DNA from: Bacillota bacterium
GTDB taxonomy: Bacteria > Bacillota_I > Bacilli_A > MOL361 > Turicibacteraceae
DNA length: 5,279 nucleotides
Reading direction: 5' to 3'
NCBI GenBank assembly: GCA_003486705.1
Contig: DNGE01000059.1
Location: 8,758-14,036, forward strand
Of this stretch, positions 1-5,279 are shown piece by piece. The translations under genes and the position numbers were made by a program. The first letter of the stretch is position 1. Every line of letters begins with the position of its first letter. The notes below the pieces were generated by a model, which made no database searches, had not been told where the DNA came from, and was given only the letters and a program-made list of their open reading frames with translations.

Positions 1-237
1 CTTATTGTGACGGCTGGTGCTCTAATCTTCGCAGGTGTTGTGGCTATCCTTGCTGCATTCTTTGTCATCACCTCAAGCGTTCCGACGACTATTTTATTTT
101 TAGGGATCGGTTGTGGAATCATTGGACTTGGGTTATTATTCGGAGCCATTATTACTTGGTTTACAAGACTTTCAATTAATGGATTAGCAAAAGTGTTTCG
201 TCTAGCTTTAACTAAAATAAATAAACGACGTGTCTAA
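1..237 (+). CDS. C-terminal part of a small integral membrane protein, probably DUF1700/HAAS type (5' end outside window)
   Basis: The reading frame is open from the first base of the window, so this is the 3' end of a longer gene; the GTG at base 7 lies inside a membrane segment and is unlikely to be the true start. The visible 78 residues form two hydrophobic helices, roughly residues 1-25 and 29-54 counted from base 1, followed by an amphipathic stretch and a positively charged tail (KINKRRV) that should face the cytoplasm. No catalytic motif is visible. The DUF1700 assignment rests on two things: a two- to four-helix C-terminal half is usual for that family, and the gene directly precedes a DUF4097-type gene, a pairing commonly seen with an upstream PadR regulator. 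The stop codon overlaps the next gene's Shine-Dalgarno sequence, which indicates one operon. It could instead be an unrelated small membrane protein, because the diagnostic N-terminal domain is not in view. Confidence 0.6.
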   Translation, partial: LIVTAGALIFAGVVAILAAFFVITSSVPTTILFLGIGCGIIGLGLLFGAIITWFTRLSINGLAKVFRLALTKINKRRV

Positions 238-243
238 GGGAGG
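236..243 (+). promoter_or_regulatory. Ribosome binding site that selects the DUF4097 start
   Basis: AAGGGAGG is a near-perfect Shine-Dalgarno sequence that overlaps the stop codon of the upstream gene. Two in-frame ATG codons follow, at 246 and 252. The first is only 2 bases from the site, too close for normal initiation; the second is 8 bases away, the usual spacing. Position 252 is therefore the likely start. The overlap with the upstream stop suggests translational coupling. Confidence 0.75.
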
Positions 244-251
244 TTATGAAT

Positions 252-1253
252 ATGAATAAAAAGCTAATTATTATTTCAATTGTTCTCATGCTGGTCGGGG
301 TTATTTTAGCCGCGATTGGATTTTTTGCGGGTGGTGCAACATCGATATCGCTAGCTGGCCATGGCCTAACATTAGATTACGGTGCCCCTATCACGATTAA
401 TGAAACAATGGATGACTTTCAATCGATTGATTTAGACTTAGATTATATGAGCGAGGTTCAACTGATTGAATCCGATCACTTTGGCATTGAAGCCACTTAT
501 TATAATAGCAATGGAACTATTTCTTACCGTGTGGAAAATGGTATGCTTAAAGTTACGCAAGATAAGATCAATCATTTTATTGGGTTTAACTTTTTCCAAC
601 CTTCAAGCACGTTCACAATCCATATTCCAAGTGGTACTTCTTTAGATAACATCACTTTGAATACAGATACCGCAAATATCGTTATGGAAGATCAGGTGGC
701 AACTAACATCTACATTAAAAATGCCTTTGGAAAAACAACGCTTGAAAATATCGAGACTGGTGTTTTAGAATTAGAAGTTGAGAGTGGATTAATTAATTTG
801 GATACGGTTAAAGCAATAACTCTGTCGGTTGAAAATGATTTTGGTGCTATTAATCTGCGCAATATAGTATCTAACAACGTGGATGTAGCTGCTGAAAGCG
901 GAAGTATTTCAGTGAGTGATTTGACTGCATCTAACTTAATCGTGAGTAACGATTTTGGAAAGACTGAATTAAAATCAATTACTGCCCTTGTACTTGATGC
1001 GACAAATGAAACAGGAAGCATTAAGATTACTGATAGTGTCGTCAATTCATCAAACATCGAAAATGATTTTGGAAGCGTCGAGGTCAATCTCAATGGTAAT
1101 TTAGCTGATTATAATTATAATTTAATGTCTGATTTCGGTTCTGTCAGAGTGAATGGAAACAAACAAGGAAATACGGTCACTGTAAACAATGGGGGATCTA
1201 AAAACTTAAGCGTTAAATGTGAAAGTGGTTCAGTTATTATTAATATTAACTAG
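252..1253 (+). CDS. Membrane-anchored DUF4097-type beta-strand repeat protein
   Basis: A 333-residue protein from the ATG at 252 (335 if the less well spaced ATG at 246 is used). Residues 4-27 form one hydrophobic helix after MNKK, acting as a signal anchor; there is no lipobox cysteine. The rest should lie outside the cytoplasm. From about residue 130 it becomes beta-strand repeats: D/E-S/T-G-type turns at 139, 177, 215 and 253 alternate with (D/A)FG turns at 158, 196, 234 and 272, each exactly 19 residues from the next. Further turns at 294 (DFG) and 324 (ESG) are less regular. This is the look of a parallel beta-solenoid, as expected for the DUF4097/putative-adhesin families. No enzyme motif is visible. 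It follows the two-helix membrane gene by 14 bases, so the pair probably forms one envelope-associated unit whose biochemical role is not established. The family call is fairly sure; the function is unknown. Confidence 0.85.
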   Translation: MNKKLIIISIVLMLVGVILAAIGFFAGGATSISLAGHGLTLDYGAPITINETMDDFQSIDLDLDYMSEVQLIESDHFGIEATYYNSNGTISYRVENGMLKVTQDKINHFIGFNFFQPSSTFTIHIPSGTSLDNITLNTDTANIVMEDQVATNIYIKNAFGKTTLENIETGVLELEVESGLINLDTVKAITLSVENDFGAINLRNIVSNNVDVAAESGSISVSDLTASNLIVSNDFGKTELKSITALVLDATNETGSIKITDSVVNSSNIENDFGSVEVNLNGNLADYNYNLMSDFGSVRVNGNKQGNTVTVNNGGSKNLSVKCESGSVIININ

Positions 1254-1258
1254 TTAAC

Positions 1259-1290
1259 AAATAGCACCCTAGGAAACCTGGGTGCTATTT
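1259..1290 (+). terminator. Intrinsic terminator of the membrane-protein operon
   Basis: An inverted repeat starts 6 bases after the DUF4097 stop. AATAGCACCC (1260-1269) pairs with GGGTGCTATT (1280-1289), with an outer A1259-T1290 pair. After a bulged T1270, AGG pairs with CCT around an AAA loop (1274-1276). The stem of about 14 base pairs is very stable. The T-run after it is weak (TTTATTATGT), but the position at the operon end supports a terminator. Confidence 0.75.
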
Positions 1291-1328
1291 ATTATGTATC
1301 TTGTTTGTATCATGTCTAATCGTTCAAC

Positions 1329-1519
1329 TTAGGTTTGAGATGACATATGCCCTAGGGCAGATGTTTTTTTAATAGTGTCAAACGTCGCGGTTGATCCAAA
1401 TTTCTTTTCAGCCAATTGTTTACATTGACCGAACATGCCCATCAACGGAGCCCCTCATGATTAATGGTTTGTTTTACCTATTTTAAAAGAACTTCCCCTT
1501 CATGAATAAATTCAACCAA
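1329..1519 (-). pseudogene. Possible remnant of an unidentified minus-strand gene
   Basis: On the minus strand, 1442 down to 1329 encodes 37 residues beginning MGMFGQCKQLAEKKFG and ending LGHMSSQT before a TAA. The start has a GAGGGG 8 bases upstream, so it could also be an intact tiny gene. Just upstream, in a different frame, 1519-1442 reads LVEFIHEGEVLLK, then a TAG at 1480-1478, then VKQTINHEGLR. The composition of both pieces is protein-like (charged and hydrophobic residues mixed, few rare codons), and the frame change lies near 1445-1457. Together they look like the 3' end of a gene broken by one frameshift and a stop. I do not recognise the family. Chance is a real alternative at this length, and the 3' piece overlaps a plus-strand hairpin with a T-run that could itself be the functional element. 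Confidence 0.25.
1343..1370 (+). terminator. Terminator-like hairpin in the intergenic region
   Basis: ACAT-A-TGCC (1343-1351) pairs with GGCA-G-ATGT (1356-1364) around a CTAG loop, with one A/G mismatch. It is followed by a run of seven T residues (1364-1370). The core TGCCCTAGGGCA is a perfect 12-base palindrome. On the plus strand this has the form of a short intrinsic terminator. It could back up the 1259-1290 hairpin or end a short transcript; the minus strand has no matching T-run. Confidence 0.45.
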
Positions 1520-1687
1520 TCAGTTCAGGTTACACTGATAATTAATAAATATCCTTTTCCCTCCTTCCCTTTGGTCAACTTCGTTCATAGCTTGGCAATA
1601 AATTTTTAGCACCGTTTCATTAAATTTAGTACTTTAAATCGTTGCTTTATTTTATTTTAATGTCATCCCATTAGAAATTAACTAAAT

Positions 1688-1720
1688 TTGTTGTTATCAA
1701 CTTGTATTTTATACTAAAAT
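1688..1720 (+). promoter_or_regulatory. Sigma-A-like promoter of the SNF2 gene
   Basis: TTGTTG (1688-1693) and TATACT (1710-1715) are separated by 16 bases, giving a good -35/-10 pair with transcription expected to begin near 1722. An overlapping alternative is TTGTTA (1691-1696) with TAAAAT (1715-1720), spacing 18. Either gives a leader of roughly 25-30 bases, leaving no room for a riboswitch. A short GTTG/CAAC inverted repeat (1690-1701) overlaps the -35 but is too small to call an operator. Confidence 0.5.
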
Positions 1721-1739
1721 ATATGTATCAGCTTTAGAT

Positions 1740-1748
1740 AGGACGTGA
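1740..1748 (+). promoter_or_regulatory. Ribosome binding site of the SNF2 gene
   Basis: AGGACGTGA matches the extended Shine-Dalgarno sequence AGGAGGTGA at eight of nine positions and ends 4 bases before the ATG at 1753. It fixes that ATG as the start; no other in-frame start with a comparable site lies upstream. Confidence 0.65.
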
Positions 1749-1752
1749 GAAT

Positions 1753-4700
1753 ATGAAATTAGACATTACGGATCACCTGATTCGGCAAGCCGCTTTTTAT
1801 GACGAAACGTTAAACAGGGGAAAAGAATATTTTAAACAAGGCAGAGTCACTGAAGTGAAATATTTTGAAAATAATTTATATGAAAAATCTTATGAAATTC
1901 ATGCATCAGTGAGTGGAAGTACGAACTGGTATCGGATTGTCATTGGCTTTTCACCACGTGGATATTTTCAAACAGCCTCTTGTACTTGTCCTGCATTTAA
2001 TAAATATCGTGGTCACTGCAAACATGTTATCGCGACACTTCTACACGCTAAAAAACAGCAGCGTAAACTAGGAGAATTTCGTTACGAGAACGGCGATGCG
2101 TATAAAGAGCGCATGATGACAAAAAAACTGATTGAAGAATATGAACAGACATTAGCTCAAGCACCTAGTGTCAACCTAGGGCTTCACCAACCAAAAGTAA
2201 AGCTTATTCCAAAGCTAAAATACAACGGCAAATTCTTTTCACTCGAGGCCTCGATTGGTCGTAAACGAGCGTATATCATTAAAGACTTCTTCCATTTCAC
2301 GCAATGCATGAAAAATAGTACCGAATACAACTATGGAAAAGAATTAACACTTCGTCATGAATTAGACCAATTTGAAGACGACTCCCTTCCGCTACTTCAA
2401 TTTATTCTAGACGTTGCCACTGACCAAATGACGTACTACACCGAGTTTAGTGGGTATGTCCCTGATAAAAAATCAATGTTACTCACCCATGCTCAGTTTG
2501 AGCGTTTCTTTGACTTATACAAAGGCCAAGACATTGCCATTAATATAGATACACATCATAACAACACAATTTATTTAAATCCCGAAACACTTGCCTTTAA
2601 TTTTGACTTACAAGCCGTCAAAGATGGCTATGAACTCCACCACCCTTACCAAACACTAAACTACCACCAAACGCCAAACTCACTCTTTCTCATAACCGAA
2701 CAAGCCATTAGCCGAAGTACACCTGATTTTGTAACGAACGTCTTACCGCTTATTCAGCAAATGATCACACAGAGAAAATCACTTCACATTGCAACAGAAC
2801 TTCTTCCAGGCTTTTTAGGCGCCGTTTTACCACGCATCAAACCATATCTTCGTGACGATCAACTGAACATGCTTTTACAAAACCATGACATCACCCCACT
2901 TCAAAGTCAAATTTATTTAGACATCAATGAAGACCAGGCTGTGACAGCTGATATCAAGTTTGCATACGGCGATATTAAATTCAATCCCTACTATGAGCCT
3001 AAACATTTAACAATTATACGCGATAAGGTCAAAGAAGCCCATATGAAAACAACGATTGAATCTTATAACTTTAAGCACGAAAGTGGCCAACTACAACTTC
3101 ATGGCGATGATGACATCTATCACTTTATTAAAGAAGGGATTTCACAACTTATCAATCAACACGAAGTTCACGTAACAGATCGCCTAAAAAATCTCACACA
3201 AAAACAACCCAAACAAGTACACGTTGGCGTTCGTTTACAAAGTGATTTAATGACCTTTAAGTTAGAAGATTTAGCTTTTAATATAACCGAGTACGCTGAC
3301 ATCTTAGCCAAATACAAACAAAAGAAAAAATTCCATCGCCTAAAAGATGGAACGTACCTAGACTTAGAGACGGAGTACATGGATTCTTTCTTTAACTTAG
3401 TAGAAGACTTAGACCTCGATGAGAAGGATTTAGCAGCTGAAGAAATTGAACTATCTAAATACCGTGCCCTTTATTTAGATCGCATCTTACATAATCACGG
3501 CATTAAATCGAAACAAAACCGTGACTTTAAACAGCTTATAAATGATTTTAGCTCGTTAGAAGAAGTGGAATACGAGCTTCCAACAACATTACAAGCTACG
3601 CTTCGTCCTTATCAAGAGGTCGGATTCAGGTGGTTAAAAACCCTATCTGATTATCAGATGGGCGGGATCCTCGCCGATGATATGGGGCTTGGGAAAACAT
3701 TGCAAATGATTGCCCTCCTTTGCTCAGATATTGAGGCTGGTTGCAATCAACCAAGTCTTATCGTTGCGCCTAGCTCGCTCGTGTTAAACTGGAAGGCCGA
3801 ACTTGAAAAGTTCGCCCCACACCTAAATGTTCTAGCCATTAGTGGAACAGCCCAAGCCCGCAAAGGGCAAATTGCATCTGTTAAAGACTACAACGTTGTC
3901 TTAACGTCTTATGATTTATTGCGCCGTGATATTGAACACTACGATCAAACATTTAGATATACTATCTTAGATGAAGCTCATTATATAAAAAATCAAAATA
4001 CCGTGAATGCCAAGGCGGTTAAACGTATAAAAAGTGAAGTGAGATATGCGTTAACAGGTACCCCACTTGAGAATAGTATCGCGGATGTTTGGTCTATTTT
4101 TGACTTTATTTTACCGGGCTATTTATTAACCTATTCGAAATTCAAAAAGCAATATGAAACGCCGATTGCTAAAAACCAAGATGCAAAATTATTAACGCGT
4201 GTTCATCAATTAGTGGCACCGTTTATTATGCGTCGATTAAAAGCTGATGTGTTAACGGAATTACCAGATAAAATCGAATCGGTTGTGTACTGTGAAATGG
4301 AAGGGGCGCAAAAAGAAATATATGATGCAACGCTTGTGAGTATTAATGCAGAGATTGCGGATGAAGTGGCTGAACACGGTGCTAATCAAACTCGCATGAA
4401 GATGTTATCGATGTTAACCCGTTTGCGCCAATTATGTTGTCATCCAGCACTTTACTTAGAAGACTACGCCCATGATAGTGCAAAACTTTCGCTTTGTATG
4501 GAACTAATTCAAGATTGTATGGACAGTGGCCATCGCATTTTATTATTCTCTCAGTTTACCTCAATGTTTGAGTTTTTGGGGCGTGAACTAGACGCTCAAA
4601 ACATTCCTTACTTCACCTTAACAGGAAGTACAAAACCAGCGGAGCGCTTAGACCTTGCTAATCGTTTTAATGAAGGCGACGTCCCTATTTTCTTAATTTC

Positions 4701-4992
4701 GTTAAAAGCCGGCGGGACTGGACTTAACTTAACCGGTGCCGATGTGGTGATTCATTACGACCCTTGGTGGAACATGAGCGCTCAAAATCAAGCAACGGAT
4801 CGTGCTTATCGTATGGGTCAGACAAATAAAGTCCAAGTCTTTAAACTCATCACCAAAAACACCATTGAAGAAAAAATTGAGAAGTTACAACAACGAAAAC
4901 TAGAATTATCCCAATCCCTTGTGCAAGAAGGCGAACAATTCATCACAGCCTTATCTGCATCGGAGATTCAGGCTTTATTTGCCCATGAATAA
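1753..4992 (+). CDS. SNF2-family DNA-dependent ATPase with N-terminal SWIM zinc finger
   Basis: A full-length 1079-residue superfamily 2 ATPase expected to move along or remodel protein-bound double-stranded DNA using ATP; such enzymes usually translocate rather than unwind. The SWIM finger is C77-x-C79 with C89-x-H91. Residues about 150-600 are a long linker that should contain the bacterial SNF2-associated domain. The motor has LRPYQ at 617-621, Walker A DMGLGKT at 643-649, motif Ia at 669-680, DEAH at 740-743 and LTGTPLEN at 767-774. The second lobe has ILLFSQF at 929-935, LKAGGTGLNL at 984-993 and the motif VI stretch 1003-1023 with arginine fingers R1017 and R1020. All key residues are present, so it should be active. 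It has its own promoter and terminator and no cotranscribed neighbour, which argues against a defence cassette such as DISARM and for a general role in transcription recycling or repair. It resembles Bacillus YwqA/HepA-like proteins, but the exact orthologue is uncertain. Strand composition varies along the gene, as described in the findings. Confidence 0.95.
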   Translation: MKLDITDHLIRQAAFYDETLNRGKEYFKQGRVTEVKYFENNLYEKSYEIHASVSGSTNWYRIVIGFSPRGYFQTASCTCPAFNKYRGHCKHVIATLLHAKKQQRKLGEFRYENGDAYKERMMTKKLIEEYEQTLAQAPSVNLGLHQPKVKLIPKLKYNGKFFSLEASIGRKRAYIIKDFFHFTQCMKNSTEYNYGKELTLRHELDQFEDDSLPLLQFILDVATDQMTYYTEFSGYVPDKKSMLLTHAQFERFFDLYKGQDIAINIDTHHNNTIYLNPETLAFNFDLQAVKDGYELHHPYQTLNYHQTPNSLFLITEQAISRSTPDFVTNVLPLIQQMITQRKSLHIATELLPGFLGAVLPRIKPYLRDDQLNMLLQNHDITPLQSQIYLDINEDQAVTADIKFAYGDIKFNPYYEPKHLTIIRDKVKEAHMKTTIESYNFKHESGQLQLHGDDDIYHFIKEGISQLINQHEVHVTDRLKNLTQKQPKQVHVGVRLQSDLMTFKLEDLAFNITEYADILAKYKQKKKFHRLKDGTYLDLETEYMDSFFNLVEDLDLDEKDLAAEEIELSKYRALYLDRILHNHGIKSKQNRDFKQLINDFSSLEEVEYELPTTLQATLRPYQEVGFRWLKTLSDYQMGGILADDMGLGKTLQMIALLCSDIEAGCNQPSLIVAPSSLVLNWKAELEKFAPHLNVLAISGTAQARKGQIASVKDYNVVLTSYDLLRRDIEHYDQTFRYTILDEAHYIKNQNTVNAKAVKRIKSEVRYALTGTPLENSIADVWSIFDFILPGYLLTYSKFKKQYETPIAKNQDAKLLTRVHQLVAPFIMRRLKADVLTELPDKIESVVYCEMEGAQKEIYDATLVSINAEIADEVAEHGANQTRMKMLSMLTRLRQLCCHPALYLEDYAHDSAKLSLCMELIQDCMDSGHRILLFSQFTSMFEFLGRELDAQNIPYFTLTGSTKPAERLDLANRFNEGDVPIFLISLKAGGTGLNLTGADVVIHYDPWWNMSAQNQATDRAYRMGQTNKVQVFKLITKNTIEEKIEKLQQRKLELSQSLVQEGEQFITALSASEIQALFAHE

Positions 4993-5041
4993 CAAAGACG
5001 GATTAGCTCTTGAAGCAACAAATACATAAAATTGTACATAC

Positions 5042-5078
5042 AAAAAAACCTTGAAGAAACGTTCCTTCAAGGTTTTTT
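5042..5078. terminator. Bidirectional intrinsic terminator between convergent genes
   Basis: CCTTGAAG (5049-5056) pairs with CTTCAAGG (5065-5072) around an 8-base loop. The stem is flanked by seven A residues on the left (5042-5048) and six T residues on the right (5073-5078). The T-run ends plus-strand transcription from the SNF2 gene about 50 bases after its stop. The A-run gives a T-run on the minus strand, so the same hairpin can end the convergent gene whose stop is at 5142. Confidence 0.85.
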
Positions 5079-5141
5079 CATATGCTGTTCTTCCCAAATC
5101 AACTTAATTTGTTTATTACTTTATGCGACATATTAAATATC

Positions 5142-5279
5142 TTAATGAACTAAATATGGATCTAAGTCCTCTAACTTCTGAATCTCAAACACATGATTCC
5201 CCAATTCATCAATTAATTCATTTGGTAACATTGAAATTTGTTTAATATACGAATCAGGTAATTCACTAAACTTAACTTT
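5142..5279 (-). CDS. C-terminal tail of a convergent gene, DUF4351-like (5' end outside window)
   Basis: The minus strand is open from the window edge to a TAA at 5144-5142, giving the last 45 residues of a protein that starts beyond the right edge. The tail contains ISMLPNELIDELG, then VFEIQKLEDLDPYL, ending VH. From memory of the family, this follows the DUF4351 pattern: a hydrophobic helix with a L-x-x-E-x-L-x-x-L-G core, then a second helix with D/E-x-L-x-D-L-x-x-(W/Y)-L. DUF4351 often closes Rpn-type PD-(D/E)XK nuclease/putative transposase proteins, so the missing part may be such a nuclease. No catalytic residues are in view. Protein-like composition, a single open frame and the terminator 64 bases downstream support a real gene; the family call is tentative. 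Confidence 0.6.
   Translation of the reverse strand, partial: KVKFSELPDSYIKQISMLPNELIDELGNHVFEIQKLEDLDPYLVH

Larger units (their letters stand above)
1291..1752. other. Gene-poor intergenic region
   Basis: About 460 bases without an intact gene of normal size. Its left third holds a terminator-like hairpin (1343-1370) and short minus-strand coding-like fragments (1329-1519). Its last 65 bases carry the promoter and ribosome binding site of the SNF2 gene. Between roughly 1520 and 1687 I see only AT-rich sequence with stops in all frames, no strong hairpin and no recognisable RNA or riboswitch. The length is unusual for a compact low-GC genome and fits decay of a former gene. Confidence 0.6.

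Noticed and set aside
246..251. ATG at 246 as start of the DUF4097-type gene
   Set aside because: It is only 2 bases from the Shine-Dalgarno sequence, whereas the ATG at 252 has normal spacing; the difference is two residues.
710..1093. Open frame of 127 codons on the minus strand
   Set aside because: It lies entirely inside the DUF4097-type gene, antisense to its repeats; its length comes from the repeat-biased codons, it has no convincing ribosome binding site and its protein has no recognisable features.
1517..1540. ATCAGT/ACTGAT inverted repeat as a hairpin or binding site
   Set aside because: Six base pairs with a 9-base loop, no T-run and no gene context; too weak to call.
1690..1701. 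GTTG-TTAT-CAAC inverted repeat as an operator over the SNF2 promoter
   Set aside because: Only four base pairs per arm with no extension, which is easily expected by chance in AT-rich DNA.
3168..3380. Open frame of 70 codons on the minus strand
   Set aside because: It is antisense within the SNF2 gene, in the C-rich segment, and rich in Arg, Cys and Ser as expected of a shadow frame.
1753..4992. SNF2 gene as the helicase of a DISARM-like or other defence island
   Set aside because: No methyltransferase, DUF1998, phospholipase D or other defence partner is adjacent; the gene has its own promoter and terminator, and SWIM-SNF2 proteins of this size are common solitary genes in Bacillota.

Overview
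The window looks like chromosomal DNA from a low-GC member of the Bacillota. It is AT-rich, with strong AGGAGG-type ribosome binding sites, intrinsic terminators and mostly A/T-ending codons. The gene content (a DUF1700-like/DUF4097 membrane pair and a SWIM-SNF2 ATPase) fits Turicibacter, Erysipelotrichia or Bacilli-like genomes. That placement is inference; nothing here fixes the genus.

Layout. (1) Bases 1-1290 hold the end of a plus-strand operon: the last 78 codons of a two-helix membrane protein, probably DUF1700/HAAS type, then after 14 bases a complete membrane-anchored DUF4097-type beta-repeat protein, closed by a strong hairpin at 1259-1290. Such pairs usually sit behind a PadR-type repressor and are thought to respond to envelope state; that regulator would lie to the left, outside the window. 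(2) Bases 1291-1752 are a gene-poor stretch. It holds a second terminator-like hairpin with a T-run, short minus-strand coding-like pieces that may be a decayed gene, and a sigma-A-like promoter. (3) Bases 1753-4992 encode a complete 1079-residue SNF2-family ATPase with an N-terminal SWIM zinc finger and all helicase motifs intact. (4) A bidirectional terminator at 5042-5078 separates it from the C-terminal 45 codons of a convergent minus-strand gene whose tail resembles the DUF4351 module found at the end of Rpn-type PD-(D/E)XK nuclease/transposase proteins.

The first two genes are probably co-expressed and work together at the membrane. The SNF2 gene appears to be a single-gene transcription unit and the last gene a separate unit. 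I see no complete multi-gene defence system, CRISPR array, tRNA, rRNA or insertion sequence. The most distinctive signal is an exact 19-residue repeat in the DUF4097 protein in which two rung types alternate. The small gene remnant and the DUF4351-like tail are the other points worth checking.
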